This document shows, one piece after another, positions 1 through 7,114 of a stretch of 12,362 nucleotides of DNA. The stretch covers positions 9,852 through 22,213 of the forward strand of contig DDPO01000163.1 in the NCBI GenBank assembly GCA_002342225.1, in the 5' to 3' direction. The notes beneath the pieces were generated by a model that saw nothing but the letters and a program-made list of their open reading frames with translations, ran no database searches and had not been told where the DNA came from. The translations under genes were made by a program, and so were the position numbers. Origin of the DNA: Bdellovibrionaceae bacterium UBA2466 (lineage in GTDB: Bacteria > Bdellovibrionota > FAC87 > UBA2466). Each line of letters opens with the position of its first letter. Within the stretch, counting starts at the first letter, position 1.

Positions 1-386
1 GCGTACCAAAACCCTTGATTGATATTGTAAGGATCTTTATCTGTATCAACATATCGATGATGTCTTCGATGATCGGTGGCCCACTTTAAAACCGAGCCCT
101 GAAATGCCCCCCCTCCAAAAAGTAAGAAAAGAATTTTTACCCAGCTTCTAGCAGAATAACTTCTGTGAGCGAATAGTCGGTGATACCCACCCGTGATTGA
201 AAGAGATGTGGCTGCTCCTAAAACCAAAGCAAACAGCCAAATTTTCCATTCGAATCCGTGAGAGTATAAATAGTACGGAACGAGTGAGACGACGATTAGG
301 GGGCTCGCTACCAAATAAATGATATTGGGCCAGTATAATTTACGATTTTGAGGAATTAAAAAAGAGGGACCGACAAGCTTTTCCAT
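1..386 (-). CDS. Fatty acid desaturase, acyl-CoA delta-9 type (partial, 3' end beyond left edge)
   Basis: This is a membrane di-iron desaturase that would insert a cis double bond into saturated acyl chains. I translated the minus strand from an ATG at 386; the frame stays open to the window edge, giving 128 residues. The first histidine box is HRLFAH (residues 69-74, HxxxxH) and the second is HRRHH (106-110, HxxHH), followed by the family-typical stretch RYVDTDKDPYNINQGFWY. Hydrophobic segments at about 22-42 and 49-66, and another at about 83-100, fit the membrane topology of the stearoyl-CoA desaturase/OLE1 family. The third histidine box is expected in the missing C-terminal part. A GGAG lies 7 nt before the ATG, which supports this start. 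The gene diverges from bcp. The family assignment is firm; substrate and position specificity are inferred from the family. Confidence 0.9.
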   Translation of the reverse strand, partial: MEKLVGPSFLIPQNRKLYWPNIIYLVASPLIVVSLVPYYLYSHGFEWKIWLFALVLGAATSLSITGGYHRLFAHRSYSARSWVKILFLLFGGGAFQGSVLKWATDHRRHHRYVDTDKDPYNINQGFWY

Positions 387-535
387 AGGTGTACTCCAGG
401 AGTCAAATCTTACTCTTCGCGGACTCAAGGGTACAGTTAAAAAATGGTCAAGTTTACGAGTGAAAACAGTCAAACCCGTTGAGCATTGCTTCAAATTTTG
501 GTAATCGGTGTTTAACTCAGATTAGGAGACTCGTT
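387..535. promoter_or_regulatory. Divergent intergenic region between desaturase and bcp
   Basis: These 149 bp must hold the promoters of both divergent units. On the minus strand there are two TTGAC-type hexamers, TTGACT (468-473) and TTGACC (446-451), either of which could be a -35 element for the desaturase; no convincing -10 lies at the usual distance. On the plus strand, TTGAGC (479-484) and TAATCG (502-507), 17 nt apart, are only a weak match to a sigma70 promoter. The region is likely regulatory by position, but the exact promoters are unresolved. Confidence 0.4.
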
Positions 536-988
536 ATGTTAAAAGAAGGCGACAAAGCACCCAGTTTTTCCCTCGTTAGTGACAGTGGAGAACTTGTTTC
601 TCTTAAAGACTTTAAGGGCAAAACCGTCGTGCTCTATTTTTACCCGAAAGATATGACACCTGGTTGCACCCAAGAGGCCTGTGATTTTAGAGATAGCCAA
701 GGAAAATATAAAAAAGCAAAAGCAGTTACCCTAGGTGTCAGCAAAGATTCCGTGGAACGCCACGTCAAATTCAGAGATAAGTACGACCTCAATTTTCCCT
801 TATTATCCGATGAAGATGGTAAAGTGTGTGAAGCTTATGGAGTGTGGAAAGAAAAGTCTCTCTATGGGAAAAAGTTTATGGGCATTGAACGAACCACTTT
901 TATTATTGGACCCAATGGAAAAATTGAGAAGATCTTCTCAAAAGTAAAAGTCAAAGGCCATTCCGAAGAGGTTCTGGACGCAATATAA
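536..988 (+). CDS. bcp: Thioredoxin-dependent peroxiredoxin, Bcp/PrxQ family
   Basis: This is a cytoplasmic thiol peroxidase that reduces hydrogen peroxide and organic hydroperoxides using thioredoxin. The 150-residue length is normal for the family. The motif TPGCTQEACDFRD carries the peroxidatic Cys (residue 44) and a resolving Cys five residues later (49), the typical atypical-2-Cys arrangement of Bcp. Further family signatures are FYPKDMTPGC, the region around FPLLSDEDGKV, and ERTTFIIGPNGKI. A longer reading from TTG at 479 is possible, but the ATG at 536 has a good ribosome site (AGGAG at 524-528, 7 nt before it) and gives the standard family N-terminus MLKEGDKAP. It is first in a tight plus-strand cluster; pyrF begins 3 nt after its stop, so co-transcription is likely. 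A functional tie between peroxide defence and pyrimidine synthesis is not implied. Confidence 0.95.
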   Translation: MLKEGDKAPSFSLVSDSGELVSLKDFKGKTVVLYFYPKDMTPGCTQEACDFRDSQGKYKKAKAVTLGVSKDSVERHVKFRDKYDLNFPLLSDEDGKVCEAYGVWKEKSLYGKKFMGIERTTFIIGPNGKIEKIFSKVKVKGHSEEVLDAI

Positions 989-991
989 ATT

Positions 992-1696
992 ATGGCCACC
1001 AAAGAAAATATTATTTACGCTTTAGATGCCGACTCTTTAGCCAAAGCAACCCCTTATATTGAGGCTCTTGCCCCCTATGTGGGTATGTTTAAAGTTGGGC
1101 TTGAGCTCATCACATCCCAAGGGGCCCCGACGGTGATCCACCATATTCATCGACTGGGTGGCCAAATTTTTTTTGATGGAAAATTTGACGATATCCCCAA
1201 CACAGTAGGAAGAGCTTCTCGAATTGTTTCGAGTATGGGGGTTAAAATGTTCAATGTTCATGCGAGCTGTGGTGTAGATAGCATTAAAGCGGCTGCTGAT
1301 AACAAAGGAAACTCTCTACTGTTAGTCGTCACAGTTCTGACTTCGACGTCGGATGAAGAATCTCAACGAATTTTTGGTTCTCCAGCTCATGAAAAAGTAA
1401 TCCAATTTGCTCAAAATGCGAAAGCTGCTGGGGCTGACGGAATCATATGCTCGCCTCAGGAGCTTGAACTTCTAGCTCAACTCCCAGAGCTGAGGGACCT
1501 TTTAAAAGTAACTCCAGGAGTTCGACCCGAATGGGCCGAAGCTAACGATCAAAAACGAATCCTCACACCTGCCCAAGCTATGAAAATGGGAGCCACTCAT
1601 CTTGTGATTGGCCGACCCATCAGCAATCCCCCGAGAGGCATAGGGAATCCTGTAGATGCTGCGAAAAAGATTTTAGAAGAGATCATCAATTGTTAA
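992..1696 (+). CDS. pyrF: Orotidine 5'-phosphate decarboxylase
   Basis: The enzyme decarboxylates OMP to UMP, the last step of de novo pyrimidine synthesis, in the cytoplasm. The 234-residue protein is a normal-length single TIM barrel. The catalytic array is visible as FDGKFDDIPNT: Asp62, Lys64 and Asp67 match the D-x-K-x-x-D charge network, with Gly in the middle position where many homologues have Leu. MFKVGLELI (about 32-40) supplies the other active-site lysine (Lys34), TPGVRPE (174-180) is the phosphate-side loop, and VIGRPIS (205-211) holds the phosphate-binding Arg. The ATG comes 3 nt after the bcp stop and has no clear Shine-Dalgarno sequence, so translational coupling to bcp is plausible. 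The 3' end overlaps the pyrE start by 7 nt. Confidence 0.95.
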   Translation: MATKENIIYALDADSLAKATPYIEALAPYVGMFKVGLELITSQGAPTVIHHIHRLGGQIFFDGKFDDIPNTVGRASRIVSSMGVKMFNVHASCGVDSIKAAADNKGNSLLLVVTVLTSTSDEESQRIFGSPAHEKVIQFAQNAKAAGADGIICSPQELELLAQLPELRDLLKVTPGVRPEWAEANDQKRILTPAQAMKMGATHLVIGRPISNPPRGIGNPVDAAKKILEEIINC

Positions 1697-2313
1697 CCCG
1701 AGAAGAAATTAAGAATATTTTTGTTAAAGCCGAAGCTTTCATTTTTGATAGCCACATCATATACACTTCGGGAAAACATGGAAAAGCCTACGTCAATAAA
1801 GATGCCCTCTATCCTCACACTGAACTCACAAGCCTTCTCTGCAAACAAATAGCTCTACACTTTCAGGCAAAACAGATTGATGCAGTTTTAGCGCCGGCAC
1901 TGGGAGGAATTATTCTTTCTCAATGGACGAGCCATCATTTAAGTCAACTTACTGGTAGAGAGGTTTTGGGAGTCTATGCTGAGAAATCCAGCGAAAATGA
2001 AAGCTTTGTCATCAAAAGAGGTTATGACTCTCTTATCAAAAACAAAAAAGTTTTAGTGATTGAAGATATTTTAACGACTGGAAAGTCTGTAAAAAAAGTG
2101 ATTGAAACAGCCAGAACCATCCCCTGTGAGGTCGTCGGAGTTGCAGCTCTTTGCAACCGTGGGGGAGTCACAAGTTCCAGCATTGGTGGTGTTCCGGAAC
2201 TCTTCTCTTTGTTGGAGGTTACTTTAGAAACCTGGGATCCCTCAGACTGTCCCATGTGCAAAGAACATACTCCAATTAACACTTCGGTAGGAAAAGGGAA
2301 GAGTTTGACCTAG
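1690..2313 (+). CDS. pyrE: Orotate phosphoribosyltransferase
   Basis: It transfers the phosphoribosyl group from PRPP to orotate, making OMP, the substrate of the PyrF encoded just upstream. The protein is 207 residues, within the normal range. The type I PRTase PRPP loop is VLVIEDILTTGKS (121-133) with the acidic pair Glu125-Asp126. The N-terminal TSGKHGKAYVNKDALYP (26-42) matches the orotate-binding hood of OPRTs, and APALGGIILS (68-77) is the pyrophosphate loop. A CPMC pair (187-190) near the C-terminus might bind metal or be structural. The TTG start at 1690 lies inside the end of pyrF, with a purine-rich AGAAGAG about 8 nt upstream, so it is probably translated by coupling. The stop overlaps that of the convergent CoA-binding gene. 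Confidence 0.92.
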   Translation: MLTREEIKNIFVKAEAFIFDSHIIYTSGKHGKAYVNKDALYPHTELTSLLCKQIALHFQAKQIDAVLAPALGGIILSQWTSHHLSQLTGREVLGVYAEKSSENESFVIKRGYDSLIKNKKVLVIEDILTTGKSVKKVIETARTIPCEVVGVAALCNRGGVTSSSIGGVPELFSLLEVTLETWDPSDCPMCKEHTPINTSVGKGKSLT

Positions 2314-2681
2314 TAGCGATTGGGACTCGAACCAACTCCAACAATACTACAAGCCTGAATCACGTTTAAACCCAAACTCTCTGCTTTTTCAACGAGCTCT
2401 TCGCTCTCAGAGCCGGGATTCAGCCAAACCTCTTTGCATTTAACTTTTGCGACATCTTCAACGACCTGAAGACCAACTTTTGGGGGCAAATAAAAACTCA
2501 CCATATCGAGCTCTTTTTCAGGAACTTGGAGAATCGAATGATAAACTTTGTGCCCCTCGATTTCGTTTAGACTCGGATGAATGGGATAAACTTTATAACC
2601 CTTATCTGCAAAAACTCTCACGGCTTTATTTCCAAATTTGTTTCGATCCTGACTAGCTCCGATAATAGCAATTGTTGGCAT
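2310..2681 (-). CDS. CoA-binding Rossmann-fold protein (CoA_binding_2, YccU-like)
   Basis: This small (123-residue) protein consists of a single CoA-binding Rossmann domain related to the N-terminal domain of succinyl-CoA synthetase alpha chains. The glycine-rich nucleotide loop is IAIIGASQDRNKFGNKAVR (about 4-22). VYPIHPSL (31-38) is the second strand region, and VWLNPGSESEEL (about 85-96) followed by VIQACSIVGVG (106-116) is the usual C-terminal signature, with the conserved Cys in ACSIV. The ATG at 2681 is preceded by AAGGAG at 6-7 nt, a strong ribosome site. The gene starts 10 nt after the DUF423 gene, so the two are probably one operon. The precise physiological role of this family is not established; acyl-CoA or nucleotide sensing is a guess. 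Confidence 0.85.
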   Translation of the reverse strand: MPTIAIIGASQDRNKFGNKAVRVFADKGYKVYPIHPSLNEIEGHKVYHSILQVPEKELDMVSFYLPPKVGLQVVEDVAKVKCKEVWLNPGSESEELVEKAESLGLNVIQACSIVGVGSSPNRY

Positions 2682-2691
2682 CTAAGACTCC

Positions 2692-3066
2692 TTACAAGTA
2701 TTTCACAATAGATAAACCCAAGAGCACCCATCCTACTAGAAAACTCACCCCGCCGATGGGAGTAATAGCACCAAGCCACTTTATTTGCGTAAAGGCCAAG
2801 AGATACAAGCTTCCAGAAAATACTGCTACTCCCAATCCAAAAGCATAACCGGCCGCCTTCAAAAGGGGGGCTTCTCCATTTTTCAACAACAATACTCCCA
2901 CAAGCCCCAGAGCAAAGGCATGAAAAAATTGGTATTGAACTCCTGTGTTAAAAACCGAAAGTTGATAATCACTAAACTTCTGCTTTAGAGCATGGGCTGC
3001 GAAAGCACCAAGAGCAACCGAAAGAAAACCTAAAAAACTGCAGACACTTAGAAAACATTTAGCCAT
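2692..3066 (-). CDS. DUF423 (YgdD-like) small inner-membrane protein
   Basis: The 124-residue protein has four hydrophobic segments (roughly 5-25, 44-62, 71-91 and 97-118 from the chosen start) and very few charged residues, so it should be an integral inner-membrane protein. The N-terminal pattern with ALGAFAAHALKQKFS followed by YQFFHAFAL matches the DUF423/YgdD family. Its function is unknown in the literature I can recall. A TTG five codons upstream (3081) extends the frame, but the ATG at 3066 is preferred because GGAGAG stands about 7 nt before it. It is followed 10 nt downstream by the CoA-binding gene and preceded by 56 nt after the YdjM-type gene. No catalytic motif is visible. Confidence 0.85.
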   Translation of the reverse strand: MAKCFLSVCSFLGFLSVALGAFAAHALKQKFSDYQLSVFNTGVQYQFFHAFALGLVGVLLLKNGEAPLLKAAGYAFGLGVAVFSGSLYLLAFTQIKWLGAITPIGGVSFLVGWVLLGLSIVKYL

Positions 3067-3122
3067 CTCTATTCTCTCCAAAAACTAGGTGTACCTCAAT
3101 CACGATTGCGAGGCCAGTATTT

Positions 3123-4355
3123 TTAGGGGATCAGCAAATCTCGTCGGGGCTCCTCCCAAGGAGGAATAAATTGGGGGCATACTTTGGGATGTTCAGGAAC
3201 TACCATTTTTGAAAAATTTCCACGATTTCCAGTTTCAAATCTCAAATCTGCAAAAGCGATATTCTCTTTATCGCGATTCCAGAAGGGAGCTCGCACGAAA
3301 CGCAGTTGAGCCTTTATCAAACAGTTTTTACTATGCAGTTCTCTCAACTCAGCCAAAGAATATTTCATTTGGGTCGTCCAAATGACCTGAGGGTGCTTTT
3401 TCTCAAAATCTTTTTGTTTTGAAACAAATGATAAGCACTCTTCAGGTCGATAAAGATTCGAAAATATTGAAATCACGCCTCGGCGCAGTCGATACTCTGT
3501 TTTCTGGGGAGCTGTCTCGACAGTCACAATTTGCCAACAGATGGGGTTCGATGGAAAAGGTGACAAAATGACATCATTAACTACCACTCCAGGCTGTTCC
3601 TTTTCGAAATTATCCCGAACTTCGCGCTTTAGCCACTGAGACTCCAAAAGAAAAACTAGAAAAACAAGAATCAGGGCTACATAGCAAGTCATCAATCGCG
3701 TGTGATTTCCAAAAACTAAAAAAACCAAAACTAGAAACACAGTCCACAAAGTCACAAAAGTCGCGATTGCGTAAGGAACATACCCCGTGAGCCAAACCAA
3801 TCCCAATCCCCCTAAAACCAGCGAAACTACCAGCATCCTGAGCCAACGATTTACCGTAGCGAAAAAGATCAAGGGTAAAAGAGTCATCCAAATCCAAGGC
3901 TCAACTATAAACATCATGTCTGCATAAAACCAACCGTTATAAAAAGGCCAAAAAGGATGAACCCCGTATTGATTTAAAGAGTCGAGAAGAAGATGCAAAG
4001 TGACCCCTAAAAAGGAGAGAAGTGTCATCCCGATGATCTCAGTTCGTTCCCAAGATATTTTTTTGGTTCGACCCAGTATCCAAAACCCCGAAAAAATTAG
4101 GGCAACTTGTAGAGGAATCATGACAAATGTATGAGTATGACCTCGATGGTGGAGTAAATACTGGAGTCGAGAGGGCTTCAAAAACATGGCATAGATAAAA
4201 TCGAGATCACAAAAATTATTCGCTATAAAAGCGGTCAGCCAAAAAGAGATTTTAGTTCTTCTAGAAGCAGCTAAATCTGGATTTTTTATTCTAAGAGCTG
4301 CAAGAGCCGACTCTGCAGTCAAAAGGCCCACTAAGGAATGGGTGATGTTATCCAT
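3123..4355 (-). CDS. Membrane-bound metal-dependent hydrolase, YdjM/YfhP type (DUF457)
   Basis: This 410-residue protein belongs to the YdjM/LexA-binding-type membrane hydrolase family, whose members carry metal-binding His/Asp motifs but lack a proven substrate. Candidate ligands are the N-terminal MDNITHS (Asp2, His6), CDLDF (Asp50, Asp52), HHRGHTHT (His69, His70, His73, His75) and HLLLD (His121, Asp125). Multiple hydrophobic helices span about residues 37-240, including 77-94, 107-125, 150-167, 172-190 and 195-236. After LLESQWLKR comes a roughly 165-residue soluble tail with a PFPSNPICWQIV segment, a pattern also known from YfhP-like proteins. The ATG at 4355 has only a weak GGA upstream. 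It lies 24 nt after the glucoamylase stop, so co-transcription is likely. Substrate unknown. Confidence 0.8.
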   Translation of the reverse strand: MDNITHSLVGLLTAESALAALRIKNPDLAASRRTKISFWLTAFIANNFCDLDFIYAMFLKPSRLQYLLHHRGHTHTFVMIPLQVALIFSGFWILGRTKKISWERTEIIGMTLLSFLGVTLHLLLDSLNQYGVHPFWPFYNGWFYADMMFIVEPWIWMTLLPLIFFATVNRWLRMLVVSLVLGGLGLVWLTGYVPYAIATFVTLWTVFLVLVFLVFGNHTRLMTCYVALILVFLVFLLESQWLKREVRDNFEKEQPGVVVNDVILSPFPSNPICWQIVTVETAPQKTEYRLRRGVISIFSNLYRPEECLSFVSKQKDFEKKHPQVIWTTQMKYSLAELRELHSKNCLIKAQLRFVRAPFWNRDKENIAFADLRFETGNRGNFSKMVVPEHPKVCPQFIPPWEEPRRDLLIP

Positions 4356-4379
4356 GTGAATTCCAAAATTTGATTTTGA

Positions 4380-5789
4380 TCAACGGTACCTGAGTGCTGA
4401 TAAGAAAGCCGCATAACTCCAAGTCAAATCCCTAGCCCCTTGCATATAACCACTCTCTCGATTGATCTGCTCCGACATCGAGCCGCTACCATCAATATGA
4501 TACTTAACTCTTTCAAGAAAAGCGTCCCCTTTTCGACGAATGGCTTTTATGGTTTGTAAATATTCAGGAGACCCTTTTTTATAAGCCGTATGTTTTTCTC
4601 GGCGAGGTGTGAGCTCCTGATAAAAATTTCGATTGATGGAATTGATCTTTATCTCGGGTTTCATCTCAAGCTCTTGAGCGAGCCGAAAATAGAACTCAGC
4701 AAAGGCAGTTGTATTAATGAACCAGGGGTTTCCTGTTCCGCCGCTGCTGTAGCCATCATAGCGATCTTCTGGGTAACGACCTATCGCAATTCCAGGCTGA
4801 CCATTTCGATTGATGGGATAGAGGCGATAAAAAACGTCTTCCAAAGCCTTCACAGTTGCCAGCACACGATCGCTTGAAAAAGTAAAAACTCCCTCTGGAG
4901 TGTAACCATGCAACACTCCAAGAACGACCGCCGAATCAAGTTCACTAAACTTATAATCCAGTCCATCATCTCGGTCTAAAGTGCTTACTAAAATTCTTTT
5001 ATTAGAATTCCAGTGTCTTTCGATTTCAGTTTCCATCTCAAGCGCTTGCGCCAAATACCAATGGCCTGCTTTGGGATCTCCTAAAGCTTCGGCAAGCTCC
5101 GCACCTTCTCTAAGACTTCGATACTGAACCATGCGAGTATGAAAATGGTGCCCTTTGACCTCTTCCCAAAGTTCGAAAGAGGTATTTCTCCAGTGGCTCG
5201 CAACGTACTCAAGGTCTTGCTTGATGACCGAATTCGATGAGCCGTCATAAAGCATTTCTCTGACGAGACTTTCTTTCCCTTCCTTTAGCCAAACCTTGGC
5301 CAGAGAAATTAAAGTCGATGATCGAATAGCTGGTCCGTCGTCTTGGGGTCGCCCCCAACTCTCCATGTAAGCAGTACCGTCGACATTAAACTTGGGCTCT
5401 CCCAAGCCACCACTGAGGTTAGGGGTCTTCTGATTCAGCTTTGAAAAGTTGATGTAATCCACCAACATCTCAAAATACTGGTTTTTCAGATCAGGACGAA
5501 AAGCGGTTTGATATCTCGCTACAATTTCGCTCATCACCAAACCAGCATCTCGAACCCAGTGATAATAATAATTGGGACTCGCCTGCGAAGGAGATGCCAA
5601 AACGGTCCCTTTCACAGTGCCCGAAGCAGAAATGTTTCTTAAAAGCTTATTTAGGGCGATGGGCTCTTCATAAGTGATCCAATCGTCTATTTGGACCTTC
5701 CCAAAAACTCCAAGCGCCCAGACACGATCAGATAAGCTTAAAAAACTGAACACTACAAAAGCGATCCTAATTTTCGCTAGCCTGTTCAT
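4380..5789 (-). CDS. Exported glucoamylase, glycoside hydrolase family 15
   Basis: This inverting exo-glucosidase would release glucose from the non-reducing ends of alpha-1,4-glucans such as starch or glycogen. The segment YYYHWVRDAGLVM matches the substrate-binding W-x-RD loop of GH15. ELWEEVKGHHFHT holds the predicted general acid (first Glu of WEEV, residue 209 from this start), and GSMSEQINRESG holds the predicted general base (Glu of SMSEQ, residue 440), followed by GARDLTWSYAAFLSALRYR. This order resembles fungal-type glucoamylases more than bacterial GH15 enzymes. There is no starch-binding domain. The N-terminus is a signal peptide: Arg/Lys, then a hydrophobic core, with likely cleavage after VWA (about residue 25). 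I chose the ATG at 5789 because GGGA sits 6 nt upstream; an ATG four codons earlier (5801) lacks a ribosome site. A 24-nt gap leads to the YdjM-type gene. Confidence 0.9.
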   Translation of the reverse strand: MNRLAKIRIAFVVFSFLSLSDRVWALGVFGKVQIDDWITYEEPIALNKLLRNISASGTVKGTVLASPSQASPNYYYHWVRDAGLVMSEIVARYQTAFRPDLKNQYFEMLVDYINFSKLNQKTPNLSGGLGEPKFNVDGTAYMESWGRPQDDGPAIRSSTLISLAKVWLKEGKESLVREMLYDGSSNSVIKQDLEYVASHWRNTSFELWEEVKGHHFHTRMVQYRSLREGAELAEALGDPKAGHWYLAQALEMETEIERHWNSNKRILVSTLDRDDGLDYKFSELDSAVVLGVLHGYTPEGVFTFSSDRVLATVKALEDVFYRLYPINRNGQPGIAIGRYPEDRYDGYSSGGTGNPWFINTTAFAEFYFRLAQELEMKPEIKINSINRNFYQELTPRREKHTAYKKGSPEYLQTIKAIRRKGDAFLERVKYHIDGSGSMSEQINRESGYMQGARDLTWSYAAFLSALRYR

Positions 5790-5864
5790 AAAGAATCCCA
5801 TAACCAGAGCGATAAACTAACCGATTCCTAACAAAATTGACTACCAAAAAGGTGAATTTTTTTT

Positions 5865-5879
5865 AGATGCAACGCATCT
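5865..5879. repeat. Perfect 6-bp inverted repeat with 3-nt loop upstream of the glucoamylase
   Basis: AGATGC and GCATCT flank AAC, between the kinase stop and the glucoamylase start. On the transcribed minus strand it is followed by a run of eight A, not T, so it does not look like an intrinsic terminator for the kinase. It could be an operator for the glucoamylase promoter or a weak RNA hairpin. A TATAAC on the minus strand at 5882-5887 is a possible -10, but no good -35 is seen. Confidence 0.4.
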
Positions 5880-5903
5880 TGTTATAACTTATTGGTAAAG
5901 GGT

Positions 5904-7103
5904 CTAATGTTTTGATTTTAAAGGAAAACGACAAATGAAAGTCGAACCTTCCCTTGGGGCACTTTGGACGGACACAGTTCCTTCATGTTTTTGAATAATA
6001 TGTTTTACGATCGAAAGCCCTAAACCGGTTCCCCCTTGTTCTCTGGAGCGCGCTTTATCTACGCGATAGAACCGTTCGAAAAGGCGAGGATGATGTTCAG
6101 CAGGAATGCCGACTCCGGTGTCTTTTACTTTTAAAACGACTTCATTCCCTTCACGTTCCCAAGTCACAAAAACATGCCCTCCTTCAGGAGTATATTTGTG
6201 GGCATTATCAATCAAGTTAATCAACACTTGCTCTAGGCGATTTGGATCCGCAAGCACCTCTTTTTGATTACACGTCCAATCCAGAGTTTGCTTTTTATTT
6301 CTAAATTTAACTTCCATGGACTTCGAGAGTCGACTCATTATATCTTCAGTCTGCACCAACTCCTTGTGGAAAACTTCGTTTGATTCAATTGAGGAAAGGT
6401 CTAAGAGATCTCCCACGAGATTCATTAAACGCTCTGCATTTCTGGATATTTTAAATAAAAATTCTTGAGTCGACTCCTCTTTAAGATTCTCAGGATCTTT
6501 TCTGAAATCATCAATCAAAGTTTCTGTATAGCCCTTGATCGATGTCAGAGGAGTTCGTAATTCGTGAGAAACATTCGCAACGAAATCTATCCTCATTTGC
6601 TCAGCTGTTTTTAGCTCAGTCACATCATGAAAAATTCCAAGAGCACCATAAATCACAAGCCCAGAGCGACTCAGTGGAGAAACTGACAAACTGAAATACT
6701 TTTCTTGTCCTGAAGCGATTCTATATTTAAAGGGATGTGGCAAAGAGCTTCGCCCTTCAACAAGAGCTAAATCAAAAGCTTTCACAATTTCAACATCCTC
6801 AAAAATTTCTCTCAAACGCAAAAACTTGGGCACTCTTCCCTGCCCAAAAACAGTTTCGAATTTCGTATTAAAAAATATGGGGCGGCCTTCTTTATCAACG
6901 GCCAAAATAGCATCGGAGATGGCACTCATAACGGTCTCAAGCTCACCCTCTTCAATGCGAAGATTTTGATTTGCCACTTCGTACTTTTTTTTCAAGTCTT
7001 CGATCTGATCTTTTAAAGCTTGTCGTTCTGAGTTTTGTTTCGATTGAAAGTATAAAAAAAAGGCAGCAACGATTAGAGAAATAAAAACGAAAACAATCAA
7101 CAC
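5904..7103 (-). CDS. PhoR-like sensor histidine kinase with cytoplasmic PAS domain
   Basis: This is the sensor partner of the response regulator encoded 11 nt upstream. The 399 residues run: one N-terminal membrane helix (2-19), a charged coiled-coil linker (about 21-55), a PAS domain (about 56-165), HisKA with FVANVSHELRTPLTSIKGY (phospho-acceptor His180), and a HATPase_c domain with N box NLIDNAHKYTP (296-306), G1 box DTGVGIP (328-334), F box LFERFYRVDKARS (341-353) and G2 box GGTGLGLSIVKH. All ATP-lid elements are intact. Only one membrane helix is present and there is no periplasmic loop, so the sensed signal is probably cytoplasmic or in the membrane, via the PAS domain. The start is GTG at 7103, with AGGGAG 7 nt upstream, overlapping the end of the regulator gene. 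Confidence 0.92.
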   Translation of the reverse strand: MLIVFVFISLIVAAFFLYFQSKQNSERQALKDQIEDLKKKYEVANQNLRIEEGELETVMSAISDAILAVDKEGRPIFFNTKFETVFGQGRVPKFLRLREIFEDVEIVKAFDLALVEGRSSLPHPFKYRIASGQEKYFSLSVSPLSRSGLVIYGALGIFHDVTELKTAEQMRIDFVANVSHELRTPLTSIKGYTETLIDDFRKDPENLKEESTQEFLFKISRNAERLMNLVGDLLDLSSIESNEVFHKELVQTEDIMSRLSKSMEVKFRNKKQTLDWTCNQKEVLADPNRLEQVLINLIDNAHKYTPEGGHVFVTWEREGNEVVLKVKDTGVGIPAEHHPRLFERFYRVDKARSREQGGTGLGLSIVKHIIQKHEGTVSVQSAPREGSTFICRFPLKSKH

Positions 7104-7114
7104 CTACTCACTCC

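Noticed and set aside
479..535. 19-residue N-terminal extension of Bcp from a TTG
   Set aside because: The ATG at 536 has a good ribosome site and gives the normal family N-terminus; the extension is not family-like and overlaps the likely promoter.
2022..2282. Minus-strand frame of 86 codons opposite pyrE
   Set aside because: pyrE is clearly real; the antisense frame resembles no family.
3091..3112. Imperfect hairpin CCTCAATC/ATTGCGAGG between the YdjM-type and DUF423 genes
   Set aside because: The stem has a bulge and is short, and no T run follows on the transcribed strand, so a terminator cannot be supported.
3610..3897. Minus-strand frame of 95 codons inside the YdjM-type gene
   Set aside because: It is the other reading frame of a gene with strong metal-binding motifs; its content is low-complexity Ser/Phe/Gly.
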